Source of the DNA: an uncultured Prevotella sp.
GTDB lineage: Bacteria; Bacteroidota; Bacteroidia; Bacteroidales; Bacteroidaceae
Reading direction: 5' to 3'
Assembly: GCA_905233165.1 (NCBI GenBank)
Contig: CAJODL010000004.1
Coordinates: 21,377 to 85,376, forward strand
DNA: 64,000 nucleotides
The notes under the pieces are model-generated. The model was not told where the DNA came from, did no database searches, and worked only from the letters and a program-made list of their open reading frames with translations. Positions 8,256 to 17,048 of this stretch are shown here, one piece after another (position 1 is the first letter of the stretch; every line of letters begins with the position of its first letter). The translations under genes were made by a program, and so were the position numbers.

Positions 8256-9491
8256 TTAACCCTCTTCCCAACCATCACCGCTGCCACCTGCTGGTTGTGC
8301 AGTGATGGTGAACCATACAATGCCGCCATGATAGACCACGAGGTTATGGCCTGCCTCAACATTCAGCCCTGTGAAGGAGGCACTGGTTGCATCGTGGCTG
8401 GTAGGAGTGATAGTGTCTCCAGTACCATCCACCTTGGCCGTGAAGGTTACATCGGTCAGGTTTGTACCGCTGACAACTACGCTGGTAATTGGAGCCGTAG
8501 CAGTCACACTACCGCCAGAAACGGTTTGGCTGGTTCCATTGATAGTAGCAAAGTTGTTGTAAAGAGGTTCGCCCGGTGTTACACCACCGCTGCCGCCAGG
8601 AGTGACATCTTCGGTAGAGCCAGTGCCGGCAGAGCCTGCATTGTTCAGGTAGAACTCTGACTCAATGTCGATTTCGTTCACACCATAGCTGTTTTCCACT
8701 GCCTGCATGAGGCTGCACAGGTCGTTGCCGAAGCCTGCCTCGTTGAGCACCAACTGACAATTGCTGCGGAACCAGCCACCACTCCTGTCCTTACGACTGA
8801 CGATGATGCCTGCTGCCACCACGTCGCCACCACGTCCAAGTACAAAGTTGAAGTGGTCGGTGTCAAAGTCGAAAGTCAGGAAGTTGAGGCGATTCTTCCA
8901 GTTAGAGCAAGGGAACTCGCCCTGACTGTTCACAATCTCGGTAGTCATCGGAGCACCGCTGCCATCGGCATTGCGTGGGTTGAGAACTATGCGTGCATAG
9001 TTCACCTCATAGTTGCCCTCACGCTTCTGCACGGTGACAAAAGTCAGCTGGTCGCCTCGCTGCAAGCCCCATGCCTTGACAAAGTCTGCATAGGTGCGAC
9101 TCGGGGCATTGACACGAGCCTTATGACCACCTTCTGCATCAATGCTCACTGAGACTTGGGGCAACTGCCCTTGAGAGATAATTGCGGCAAACGGTGACCA
9201 TTTCTCACTCTGCAGAGGCATAAACTGGTAGAACTGGTTAAGGCTCTGACCATACTGCTGCAACGTTGCCGCACGTTCGCGAAGGTACTTGAGGTTTACC
9301 TTCTTGAACCTGTTCATACACTGGAAGCCATTGCTGACACCCTCAAAAGAGTGGTTGCAAATGTACTTCAACATAACGTAAGCCATGCTTACTACCTTCA
9401 TCAACACGCGCTGTAATGTTTGAGCACTTGTCTTAGGGTTCTTCACGTGACGGTTTAAGGTGCCGTCAACCTGCAAATTAATTGTTTTCAT
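8256..9491 (-). CDS. DUF6266-like protein with Gly-rich linker and GDGWEEG tail
   Basis: The protein has 411 residues, no signal peptide and unknown function. The N-terminal region has NPKTSAQTLQR followed by FEGVSNGFQCMNRF and NLKYLRE, which resembles the NPKTxAQxxQR pattern of Bacteroidetes DUF6266; this is a tentative call. Residues 1-280 form the core. A Gly/Ser/Thr linker (about 290-315) leads to a small beta-rich domain (about 316-400, with TINGTSQTVSGGSVTA and VVYHGGIVWFTITA). The end, GGSGDGWEEG, is nearly identical to that of the DUF6261 protein at 32192-33106. Its leader contains an 11-bp tandem array, and the 35-bp palindrome lies downstream. Confidence 0.7.
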   Translation of the reverse strand: MKTINLQVDGTLNRHVKNPKTSAQTLQRVLMKVVSMAYVMLKYICNHSFEGVSNGFQCMNRFKKVNLKYLRERAATLQQYGQSLNQFYQFMPLQSEKWSPFAAIISQGQLPQVSVSIDAEGGHKARVNAPSRTYADFVKAWGLQRGDQLTFVTVQKREGNYEVNYARIVLNPRNADGSGAPMTTEIVNSQGEFPCSNWKNRLNFLTFDFDTDHFNFVLGRGGDVVAAGIIVSRKDRSGGWFRSNCQLVLNEAGFGNDLCSLMQAVENSYGVNEIDIESEFYLNNAGSAGTGSTEDVTPGGSGGVTPGEPLYNNFATINGTSQTVSGGSVTATAPITSVVVSGTNLTDVTFTAKVDGTGDTITPTSHDATSASFTGLNVEAGHNLVVYHGGIVWFTITAQPAGGSGDGWEEG

Positions 9492-9546
9492 AGCTTGAAA
9501 AAATTAATAAGTTAATAATAAGGAAGCCTACCTGCGGAAATATTGG

Positions 9547-9623
9547 TCTTTCGGAGTTCTTTCGGACTTCTTTTAGAGTTCTTCCGGAGTTCTTTCGGAC
9601 TTCTTCCGGAGTTCTTTCGGAGA
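9547..9623. repeat. 11-bp tandem array (7 units) in the 5' leader
   Basis: Seven contiguous 11-bp units of the form TCTTTCGGAGT or TCTTCCGGAGT, with few substitutions, fill 9547-9623. They lie 56-132 nt upstream of the start codon at 9491 and downstream of the TAnnTTTG element at 9681-9688, so they should be transcribed into the 5' UTR. The 11-bp period equals about one helical turn. Confidence 0.9.
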
Positions 9624-9680
9624 GAAACTTTCGAAATCTCTGCACCTGACCAGATATCATCCACTTCGGGTTTCTGGGTG

Positions 9681-9688
9681 CAAAGGTA
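9681..9688 (-). promoter_or_regulatory. -7 promoter element of the DUF6266-like gene
   Basis: The minus strand reads TACCTTTG here, a perfect TAnnTTTG. The -33 TTTG is poor. Transcription would start near 9675, giving a leader of about 185 nt that contains the 11-bp array. The rest of the 320-nt gap (9492-9811) holds only a terminator. Confidence 0.55.
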
Positions 9689-9741
9689 GAGGGTTTGTAT
9701 GGCTTCGGAAAGTGGGTGGAAAAAACACAAGGGGGGTGTGG

Positions 9742-9776
9742 AAAAAAAAGTGAGGACCCCATGTAGAGTCCTCACT
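9742..9776 (-). terminator. Intrinsic terminator of the LRR/HExxH gene pair
   Basis: AGTGAGGAC (9749-9757) pairs perfectly with GTCCTCACT (9768-9776). On the minus strand the stem is followed by a T8 run. It lies 36 nt past the stop of the gene ending at 9812. Confidence 0.85.
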
Positions 9777-9811
9777 TTGTATCGTTTGCCGAGAGAGCAG
9801 TGCTGCCGGGC

Positions 9812-10738
9812 TTAAAAGCAGAATTTATTCATCTGCTTACGGATGTTTCTCAGGTCCTTAAAATATTTTGAAATGTAGAAAGAATGACCTATCTCGTGGA
9901 AAGCGTCCAGATGTGGGCGCGTGCTTGTATCCGGATGCAGTCTGAAGTCTATGTCCAGACCATCACCGTCGATAAAGTCTTTTTCGTCGTTTTTGTAGTC
10001 ATTGGCATAGTTATTGAAAGTCTTGACGGCGAACCTTGTCTCGTCTTTCAGTACATTCCTCAGGATGTATTCAGCAAACGGCTTGCGGGCAGTATTCTGC
10101 ATAATACCGATGCGTAAAAAGTAGTAGTGCATCAGCAGGCAAAACTCTACCAGTTTGTATTCATGACCATAAATCTTGCATTTATCATCACTACCGAAGA
10201 AATCTGCAATCACCTTCATGATACAGTCCGACATGAGTCTTTCGTTTATCGGTTCGTAGAAGAGATTGCTGTCTGGCGGGTCACCGTCATAATTGCGGCT
10301 GAGCCTGCGGTTTTCTGTGATAAGATGGTTTGCCTGCTCGCTTAAATCATCTAACAGACCGACTAACGTCATGTACTGTTTCGTACCATCAGCCTCTGCA
10401 ACGAGAGGTCTGACCGGTAATGATCTGACGCCAAAGCGCCTACTGCCAATCTTTCCGCCAAGATTGGGTTGCCGTTTTAAGCGATTACGCAATGATGCGG
10501 CTCCTCCACCCCTGTGTGAGAGCACTGACGACATATTTGGTACCTCGATTTTGTCTATAATAGATACCGTAAATTGCGTCTTTGGAATGGCGTCAATCTG
10601 TCTCTTCGTCAGCGTCTGCATCACGAAGGGCACTTCGATGTTAGGCAGTATAGCAGGCTTTCCTGCCAGTACCACCTTGGTTCCCTTTACGGGAACTAAC
10701 GAATGACCTCCACCTGAGCCGAAAGTAAAATGTCCCAT
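9812..10738 (-). CDS. Protein of unknown function with a C-terminal HExxH motif
   Basis: I do not recognise this 308-residue protein. The start is Gly-rich (GSGGGHSLVPV), residues 80-110 are Arg/Gly-rich, and residues 150-260 look helical, with HEYKLVEFCLLMHYYFLR. Near the C-terminus it reads AFHEIGHSFYISKYF. HEIGH fits the HExxH zinc-protease motif, but no obvious third ligand follows, so catalytic function is unproven. No signal peptide is visible. The start lies only 19 nt after the stop of the giant LRR surface protein, and a strong terminator follows, so the two genes form an operon. A role in processing or handling the surface protein is possible but speculative. Confidence 0.6.
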   Translation of the reverse strand: MGHFTFGSGGGHSLVPVKGTKVVLAGKPAILPNIEVPFVMQTLTKRQIDAIPKTQFTVSIIDKIEVPNMSSVLSHRGGGAASLRNRLKRQPNLGGKIGSRRFGVRSLPVRPLVAEADGTKQYMTLVGLLDDLSEQANHLITENRRLSRNYDGDPPDSNLFYEPINERLMSDCIMKVIADFFGSDDKCKIYGHEYKLVEFCLLMHYYFLRIGIMQNTARKPFAEYILRNVLKDETRFAVKTFNNYANDYKNDEKDFIDGDGLDIDFRLHPDTSTRPHLDAFHEIGHSFYISKYFKDLRNIRKQMNKFCF

Positions 10739-10757
10739 GTTATCAATGTATCTCTCA

Positions 10758-13700
10758 TCACTCCTCGTCCGGGAACTTGCCGTTAAGCACCTTGTTCACG
10801 ATAAACATAGCGTCAGGCATATTGACCGTGCCGTCGTTGTTGACGTCAGCCTCTTCTGTTGCCTCTTCCGTGCCGAGGATTACGTTAGTAACAAACATCG
10901 CATCGTCCATATCCACCTTGCCGTCACCATTCGCATCGCCTCGAAGGACAGGCTCTGTATCTGGGAAACGGACAAGACGGAAATCTGAGAATGACATCCA
11001 GTTGTGTATTCCCGAGCTCACGCCCATTACTCCTATGCTGACAATACTTTCCTCCGTGAGTTCAAACTCCACAGATGTCTGCTCCCAGCCGAGATTGAAC
11101 AAACCGCCGTTATCACCCTTATGAGGCATCTCAACGGCATTGTCACCTGCAAAGAGTATCTGTTCAACATCCTGCGATGAGCGGCCTAATACTGTCAGTT
11201 GATAGTGTCCGGCAGGTAAGGTGATGTCTTGTGCTTGTATAGCCACCCATGACAGTGCACCCCAATGGCCACCGTCGAAGTAGCGGTGATTCGAATTCCC
11301 GCTGGCATCTGTCCAAGGTTGATCCGTCCTAATGGTGATATCACCTATCGGAGAATTTGTACCCCAGTGTACCTGCCATCCTGTCGAGCTGTAATCTTCC
11401 TCTGCCCTTGGGTTCAGTATATAGGTATCAGTAACGTTCTCTCTGCCCTTAACGCCTTCAAGCAGGGCGCTTGATTCTGCATAGCTACGGAAGAATGGTA
11501 TCATATATTCTGTCTTTATAACAGCATCGGCTGCATTAGTAGGATTTGCAGCAGCAGTAGCTGCTGCTTCTGCTGCAGATTTCTTCTCTGCAGAGGCATA
11601 TGAGTAACTCATATTCTTGATGTGTGCCCATTCATCGTAGCTCGCTTTGGCATCAGTGAATGTGACTGTTGCCGTCACAATGGCATTGATTGCTGTCTGA
11701 TAGGCTTCTGCTGTTTTTTCCGAAATAGTTGAATATTGTCTGACTGCCTGTACAAGTGTTGTACGCTCCTCGCCTACGACATTTGTGTACGCAATACTAT
11801 CTGATAGGACAGCCTTCGCAGTCTGTAGCACATCGGAATAACGCTCTGCAATATCTACAAGGGCTGTCACACCTTTTATCTGCACAACGTGCCAGTTAGT
11901 ATAATACTTTTCACTGTACATACCTATGTCCACAGTACCGTCCGTTACCTCCACATTGTTAAGTACTGCGGTGGCTACTTCTGAGAACGACGTTGCCCAA
12001 TGTACGGGAATATACTGCTTAACGGTACCTGATGGTGTCGTAGCATAGAGATATACTGCTGTCTCATCACCCTCATCATATGCTGTCATATCAGAACTAA
12101 CGTACGTGTCTCGACCCTTTGTGGAAGAGGCTGCACCATAAAGTTCTATGCGATATGTTCCGTTGGTAAGGCCAGTGAGCGTACGGTAGAACACCGTTCC
12201 TGTACCAGCATAGACTTCGTATTTCTCACACACCTGTACGCGGCGTCCGTCGTTGGTTGTCACCATAGGAGCATATTGTGTTGAGGTATAACCGGTAGCT
12301 CCGACCCATCCCTGCCAATTGGTGGGGAAGTTTGCTGTGACGTCCGTCTCCATATAGACAGGTTCCAGTTCCGACCCTTCGCCAGCGTACTCTTGCCAAT
12401 CTGTCATATCTGGATCGTTAGAGTAATACGGCGTCCAGCCTTTTGCCTTTGCTGCTGCAACCTGAGCGGTGGTCATAACGTTGCCTTCGTTATAATCGTA
12501 GATAACAGCCATTTGGCCATTGCTTACCGTTGGCAGACTCTTAATAAATGCATCCATCGCTGCACCTTTAATCTTGTTTTGATAGACATACAACAAGTAA
12601 AGTTCTGAACATCCAGACATATCAAGTGATGTAAGCTGGTTGGCGTTGCAGTATAGAGCATTTAACATTGAACATCCCGACACATCAAGCGATGTGAGTT
12701 TATTGAGAGAACAGTGAAGCATTCGCAGATTACTACATTCCGACACATCGAGCGAAGTAAGCTTGTTGCTGGTACAGGCCAGATATTCCAACCCTTTGAA
12801 ATATCCTATGCCTTTAAGGTTTTCAATGTCAGTCCCATACAAATCCATATATGTTATTTCTGCAATCTCTGTTTCTGTCAGCACACCGTCTGAGCCATAG
12901 TCCTGTTCAAGCAAATACTTGCGGAAATTCGCATCCGGGAAATTCGTCTCGTTGATGGCAATGTCATCGCCTGTTGGCTCTGGCTCGGGTTCTGGTTCCG
13001 GTTCCGGTCCGATGTCATCTATAGCCACAATATTAAACAAATAATTCCAAGGTTGAGTAGATTTGTAAGCGTCAATCGAGCTGGATGGAACGTGTAGTAT
13101 AGCATCAGAATCAAAATCAAATGCAAAAGTCGCAGCTGAAGGCACATTTTCTGCATAGCAATAAACGTCTGTCACGTTTTCACAGTTGTCGAAAGCATAG
13201 TCCCTAATGTTTTTCACGCCGTTGCCAAACGTCACCGACGTCAGCCCTGAACAGTTTGAGAACGCACTGCCATCAATTTCAGTCACGCTGTTGGGGATAG
13301 TAATCTCTGTCAACCCGGAGCAGCCTGAGAATGCTAATTGCCCGATTGTTTTCACGCTGCAGCCAATCGCCACCGATGTCAGGCTGGAGCATCCATTGAA
13401 AGCATACTTTCCGATGCTCGTCACGCTGTTAGGAATCGTCACCGATGTCAGCCTGGAGCAACCATTGAAAGCTGAAAGACCTATTGAAGTCACGCTGTTA
13501 CCTATCGTCACTGACGTCAGGCCAGAGCAGTCATAAAAAATATAGTCTCCAATTGACGTCACGCTGTTGGGTATAGTAATGGATTTCAAGCCGGAACAAT
13601 TATAGAAAGCATTGCTTCCAACCGATGTCACACTGTTAGGGATAGTAATCTCTGTCAGTCCGGAGCATCCACGGAAAGCATATTTTCCAATGCTCGTCAC

Positions 13701-15308
13701 GTTGTTGGGGATAGTCACCGATGTCAGCCCGGAGCAACCGGAGAAAGCATAGTCTCCTATCGATGTCACATCCTCTCCAAAAATATATTCTTTTGCAATG
13801 TTACCTAATACTATAGGAGATGATGAGGAATAAGAGTTTGATGCGATTGTATTGCTATTTAGTATCACCTTTGTCACGCCAGAACAGCCATTGAAAGCAG
13901 TGTTATCTATATATATCACGCCGCTGCCAATCGTCACCGATTTCAGACCGGAACAGCCGTAGAAAGCATACTTTTGAATCGATGTCACGCTGTTGGGAAT
14001 GGTAATCTCTGTCAGCCCGGAACAGCCAGAGAAAGCCTCGTCACCAATCCTCGTCACGCCATTGCCAAACGCCACCGATGTCATACCGGAGCAATGTTTG
14101 AAGGCGTATTCATCAATCATCGTCACGCTGTTGGGGATAGTAACCTCGGTCAGCTTGGAGCAGTCGTTGAAAGCATATTCTCCAATTTTAGTCACGCTGT
14201 TGCCAATCGTCACCGACGTCAGCCCTGAACAACCGTCGAAAGCATAGCCTCCTATCGTCGTCACACCGTTGCCAATCGTTACTGATTTCAGTTTACTACA
14301 ATACTGAAAAGTGTACCATCCAATCTGTGACACGCCATTAGGGATAATAATCTCTGTCAGCTCGGAGCAACTGTTGAAAGCATAGGCACCAATCTCTGTC
14401 ACGCTGTTGGGGATATTAATATTTGTCAGCCCGGAGCATCCATTGAAAGCATAGTTTCCAATCTCAGTCACACTGTTGGGGATAGTCACCGATGTCAGCC
14501 TGGAGCAGCCAGAGAAAGCGCGGAATCCTATCTCTGTCACGCTGTTGGGGATATTAATATTTGTCAACCCGGAGCAGCCTGAGAAAGCTAATTGCCCGAT
14601 TGTTTTCACGCCGTTGCCAATCGTCACCGATGTCAACCATCCGCAGTTTTCGAAAGCACGGGATCCTATCTCTGTCACACTGTTAGGAATAGTAACTGCT
14701 CCTAACTTAGAGCAACCGCTGAAAGCGTCCTCTCCTATTGATGTCACGCTGCTGCCTATCGACACTGATCTCATATCTATGCAACTTTTGAAAGCGCCTC
14801 CTCCAATCTCAGTCACACTGTTGGGGATACTTATCGATGTCAGCCCGGAACAAAACTGGAAAGCATTGTTCCCAATTGATGTCACGCTATTTGGGATAGT
14901 AACCGTTTTCAGAGACATGCATGTTGCGAAAGCGTACCATCCAATCTCAGTCACGCTGTTGCCAATCGTCACCGATGTCATCCCGGAGCAATTGCTGAAA
15001 GCATAATGACCTATGGATGTCACACTGTTGGGGATAGTAACAGATGTCAGTTCGAAGCTCGAACTAAACGCTTGAATTCCAATCGATGTTACTCTATAGG
15101 TGATGTTATCGTATGTGACAAACTCAGGAATATTTACTGTGCCTGTATATACATATTTTTTTATGGAGGAATCTGTTGTCAGATACGTAACTTCCGCCTG
15201 TTTCTTGTTGGAATCCAAGTTGTAATATATGCCGTCAATCTCGGCATCGTACGCACTTGCCAGCAGCGGCAGCAGTGCCAAAAGGAGTAATGAACAAAGT
15301 CTTTTCAT
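10758..15308 (-). CDS. Giant secreted BspA-like LRR_5 protein with dockerin-like C-terminus
   Basis: The preferred start at 15308 gives a signal peptide, MKRLCSLLLLALLPLLASA, and a protein of about 1516 residues. Residues 60-760 carry about thirty BspA/TpLRR-type repeats of 23-24 residues (pattern SVTIPNSVTSIGxxAFxxCSGLT). A (Glu-Pro)n linker follows near 790. Then come several LRRs of a different type (LTSLDVSGCSxL, about 880-930), two beta-sandwich segments that may bind carbohydrate (about 1000-1160 and 1290-1440) separated by helical FIVAR-like sequence, and two dockerin-type calcium loops (GDANGDGKVDMDD and ADVNNDGTVNMPD). The final residues are NGKFPDEE. Related BspA proteins mediate adhesion. 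The leader carries a GGCACGT hairpin and a promoter. Confidence 0.88.
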   Translation of the reverse strand: MKRLCSLLLLALLPLLASAYDAEIDGIYYNLDSNKKQAEVTYLTTDSSIKKYVYTGTVNIPEFVTYDNITYRVTSIGIQAFSSSFELTSVTIPNSVTSIGHYAFSNCSGMTSVTIGNSVTEIGWYAFATCMSLKTVTIPNSVTSIGNNAFQFCSGLTSISIPNSVTEIGGGAFKSCIDMRSVSIGSSVTSIGEDAFSGCSKLGAVTIPNSVTEIGSRAFENCGWLTSVTIGNGVKTIGQLAFSGCSGLTNINIPNSVTEIGFRAFSGCSRLTSVTIPNSVTEIGNYAFNGCSGLTNINIPNSVTEIGAYAFNSCSELTEIIIPNGVSQIGWYTFQYCSKLKSVTIGNGVTTIGGYAFDGCSGLTSVTIGNSVTKIGEYAFNDCSKLTEVTIPNSVTMIDEYAFKHCSGMTSVAFGNGVTRIGDEAFSGCSGLTEITIPNSVTSIQKYAFYGCSGLKSVTIGSGVIYIDNTAFNGCSGVTKVILNSNTIASNSYSSSSPIVLGNIAKEYIFGEDVTSIGDYAFSGCSGLTSVTIPNNVTSIGKYAFRGCSGLTEITIPNSVTSVGSNAFYNCSGLKSITIPNSVTSIGDYIFYDCSGLTSVTIGNSVTSIGLSAFNGCSRLTSVTIPNSVTSIGKYAFNGCSSLTSVAIGCSVKTIGQLAFSGCSGLTEITIPNSVTEIDGSAFSNCSGLTSVTFGNGVKNIRDYAFDNCENVTDVYCYAENVPSAATFAFDFDSDAILHVPSSSIDAYKSTQPWNYLFNIVAIDDIGPEPEPEPEPEPTGDDIAINETNFPDANFRKYLLEQDYGSDGVLTETEIAEITYMDLYGTDIENLKGIGYFKGLEYLACTSNKLTSLDVSECSNLRMLHCSLNKLTSLDVSGCSMLNALYCNANQLTSLDMSGCSELYLLYVYQNKIKGAAMDAFIKSLPTVSNGQMAVIYDYNEGNVMTTAQVAAAKAKGWTPYYSNDPDMTDWQEYAGEGSELEPVYMETDVTANFPTNWQGWVGATGYTSTQYAPMVTTNDGRRVQVCEKYEVYAGTGTVFYRTLTGLTNGTYRIELYGAASSTKGRDTYVSSDMTAYDEGDETAVYLYATTPSGTVKQYIPVHWATSFSEVATAVLNNVEVTDGTVDIGMYSEKYYTNWHVVQIKGVTALVDIAERYSDVLQTAKAVLSDSIAYTNVVGEERTTLVQAVRQYSTISEKTAEAYQTAINAIVTATVTFTDAKASYDEWAHIKNMSYSYASAEKKSAAEAAATAAANPTNAADAVIKTEYMIPFFRSYAESSALLEGVKGRENVTDTYILNPRAEEDYSSTGWQVHWGTNSPIGDITIRTDQPWTDASGNSNHRYFDGGHWGALSWVAIQAQDITLPAGHYQLTVLGRSSQDVEQILFAGDNAVEMPHKGDNGGLFNLGWEQTSVEFELTEESIVSIGVMGVSSGIHNWMSFSDFRLVRFPDTEPVLRGDANGDGKVDMDDAMFVTNVILGTEEATEEADVNNDGTVNMPDAMFIVNKVLNGKFPDEE

Positions 15309-15354
15309 AAGAATTAATATTTCGTTTTGTTTCATCTCGGTAACTAGAGCACGC

Positions 15355-15461
15355 AAAAAGGCACGTCACAGTCCTTCGTTTCGGACCATAACGTGCCTGG
15401 CATTGCTGCGCCGTGTGGCGCATATATTAAGTTGTCTTAAACCCGTCTGGGGGGGGGGAGA
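15355..15461 (-). promoter_or_regulatory. Structured leader L1 of the giant LRR gene
   Basis: In transcript order there is a C9 tract, then a 6-bp hairpin with the GCGCC/GGCGC core (15407-15422), then a large hairpin closed by GGCACGT (15360-15366) and ACGTGCC (15391-15397) with an inner GTCC/GGAC stem, then T5. This terminator-like structure stands about 50 nt upstream of the start codon. The same order of elements occurs in the leader of the next gene (16828-16934), so it looks like a shared cis-regulatory RNA. Confidence 0.65.
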
Positions 15462-15511
15462 AATTATGTTATGTTGTAACATTTTTAATATATCATTTAG
15501 GATTCCGTGTG

Positions 15512-15543
15512 CAAAGGTACGATTAAGTGAGCAAAATACCAAA
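15512..15543 (-). promoter_or_regulatory. Promoter of the giant LRR gene
   Basis: The minus strand has TTTG (15540-15543), 20 nt, then TACCTTTG (15512-15519), a full match to the Bacteroidetes consensus. The 26 bp at 15503-15528 around the -7 box are identical to 17525-17550 at the toxin-antitoxin promoter. The mRNA leader would be about 200 nt. Confidence 0.82.
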
Positions 15544-15622
15544 CAAAACGAAAACTTTTTTTCTGCATGGGCAAAGACATCGTTTGCAGTTCCTGCTTTT
15601 ATATGATTCCGCCCCCGCGCTG

Positions 15623-15657
15623 AGTTCCCTCCCACTTGGGGAGGGTTGGGGAGGGGC
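15623..15657 (-). repeat. GC-rich post-stop hairpin, copy 3
   Basis: CCCTCCC and GGGAGGG arms around a short loop, followed by GGGGAGGGG, abut the stop codon of the gene at 15658. This is the same family as 11-44. Confidence 0.6.
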
Positions 15658-16773
15658 CTACTCGTCCGGGAACTTGCCGTTGAGAATCTTATTCACGAGG
15701 AACATCACGTCTGACATGCCCACCTTGCCGTCGCCGTCCAGGTCGCCGCGTACGCCTTCACCGCCTTCGCCGCCGCCACCACCGCCGTCCTTAACAGAGA
15801 ACTTGAACATGCCATAATCCTTGGAAGGTTTGAGGAAGTAGTACTGGCCGTTGTTGTCAACGACCTGATACATTATCTCAAGCACGTAGTTCTTGCCCGG
15901 AGAGAGTCCTGCGGCAAGGTTCTTAGTAGATGATGTGCAGGTGTATTTCTTGTTCAGGATGTTACCGTCCTCGTCTTCCTCGAATGTGAAGTCCAGTCTG
16001 TTCCACTGTCCGTCGCTGCCTTCCTCATAGACCTTGTACTGCACGCTGACGTTGCCTATATTCAGACCAGCGTCGGAACGCTGCAGGCGCAGGGTGAAGC
16101 CGTCAATCTGGAGCGAGCTGACCTGACCCGGATTATCCTTGATGTCGCGTTCGCCGCTGCCGCCGTAGGTATAGGTGACACTGTTGTTCAAACCGCCTGT
16201 CATCATCAGGTTCAGCGTAGCAGTGTTGCTGTCGTAGAAAGTTATGCTGCCGCTCTCGCCGCCGCCACCACCGCCGCTACCGCCGTCTTTTGTATAGAAG
16301 CGGATAATGTAGTGGGCGCTGGCATTGTCGTAATAGATAGGAGAATCAGAGTCTTTGTTGGCAACAAAGAAGAAACGGAAGTTCCTGTATCCCGTGCTGC
16401 GGTTGTTGTTCTCAACAATCCAGCCCTTGTTTCCCATGTCCAGCTGCCATCCACCCTTGCCATTTGAGGTCAGCGGAACGTAGTTTATTTCAACATCGCT
16501 CTGACTGGTGCCGTCCTTATATTCTGCGGCAACAATATACACATCAGTCACATTGCCGGAAACCTGAACCTCAGCACCGTCAATCTTGAAGTTCTCTGCC
16601 TTTGTGTCAGTCAGGTCAAGCCCTGCGAACCTCATTGCAGGACAATTCAGCACGGACTGCTGACCGTTGAAGGTGTAGGTCAGGCTTGCACTGCTGATGG
16701 ACTGTGCCGAAACAGGCATCTGCATAGCAACGAGCAACAAAACTGCCAGAAGCATAAAAATTCTCTTTGTCAT
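15658..16773 (-). CDS. Secreted protein with duplicated beta domain and half-dockerin tail
   Basis: The start at 16773 gives the signal peptide MTKRIFMLLAVLLLVAMQMPVSAQ and a 371-residue protein; the longer open frame upstream runs into the leader RNA. Two similar beta-rich domains (about 25-180 and 195-340) begin with SLTYTFNGQQ-like and SVTYTYGGSG-like strands. Both are followed by Gly-rich linkers (GGSGGGGGGESG and GGGGGGEGGEG). The C-terminus has a single dockerin-type calcium loop, GDLDGDGKVGMSDVMFLVN, then KILNGKFPDE. The other dockerin-like proteins here have two loops. The NGKFPDE ending is shared with the proteins at 10758 and 44975. Function is unknown; a cell-surface or secreted role is inferred. 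Confidence 0.75.
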   Translation of the reverse strand: MTKRIFMLLAVLLLVAMQMPVSAQSISSASLTYTFNGQQSVLNCPAMRFAGLDLTDTKAENFKIDGAEVQVSGNVTDVYIVAAEYKDGTSQSDVEINYVPLTSNGKGGWQLDMGNKGWIVENNNRSTGYRNFRFFFVANKDSDSPIYYDNASAHYIIRFYTKDGGSGGGGGGESGSITFYDSNTATLNLMMTGGLNNSVTYTYGGSGERDIKDNPGQVSSLQIDGFTLRLQRSDAGLNIGNVSVQYKVYEEGSDGQWNRLDFTFEEDEDGNILNKKYTCTSSTKNLAAGLSPGKNYVLEIMYQVVDNNGQYYFLKPSKDYGMFKFSVKDGGGGGGEGGEGVRGDLDGDGKVGMSDVMFLVNKILNGKFPDE

Positions 16774-16827
16774 AGTTCGTTTAAGTTTTAAAGTTGAACA
16801 TATGGTTAATAAAAAAATAATAACACG

Positions 16828-16934
16828 AAATAAGGCACGTCCGCATCCCGTTACGGGACACAAACGTGCCTTATATATCTGTCATCGCCTTGTCAGCGCG
16901 TATGTCGTTATGTCTAAATCCCTCGCTGGGGGGG
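16828..16934 (-). promoter_or_regulatory. Structured leader L2, related to L1
   Basis: In transcript order there is a C7 tract followed by CAGCGAGGG, a short CGC/GCG element, and a large hairpin closed by AAGGCACGT (16832-16840) and ACGTGCCTT (16864-16872) with an inner GTCCC/GGGA stem, then a T-rich stretch. It parallels L1 in order and in the outer stem, while the inner stem sequence differs. I did not find a convincing promoter for it, although 16935-17048 could hold one. Confidence 0.6.
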
Positions 16935-17048
16935 AAAATCAGTTTACAGTTAAGAGTTAAAAGTTTATAGTTATGCTCCGCCGCACGGGTTGGCCATGCA
17001 GCGAAAAGTAAAGCTATGTATGTATGGATTGTGAGCATTTTCGAGAGG

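Noticed and set aside
9478..9762. Open frames with 11-residue repeats over the 11-bp array
   Set aside because: The 11-bp unit gives a 33-nt period that keeps frames open by chance. The frames overlap the promoter and the start of the real gene and match nothing.
12393..15290. Many plus-strand open frames antisense to the giant LRR gene
   Set aside because: They are antisense shadows of the LRR repeats, with the repeated pattern VTLLGIVTDVSPEQ mirroring the 23-24 residue periodicity.
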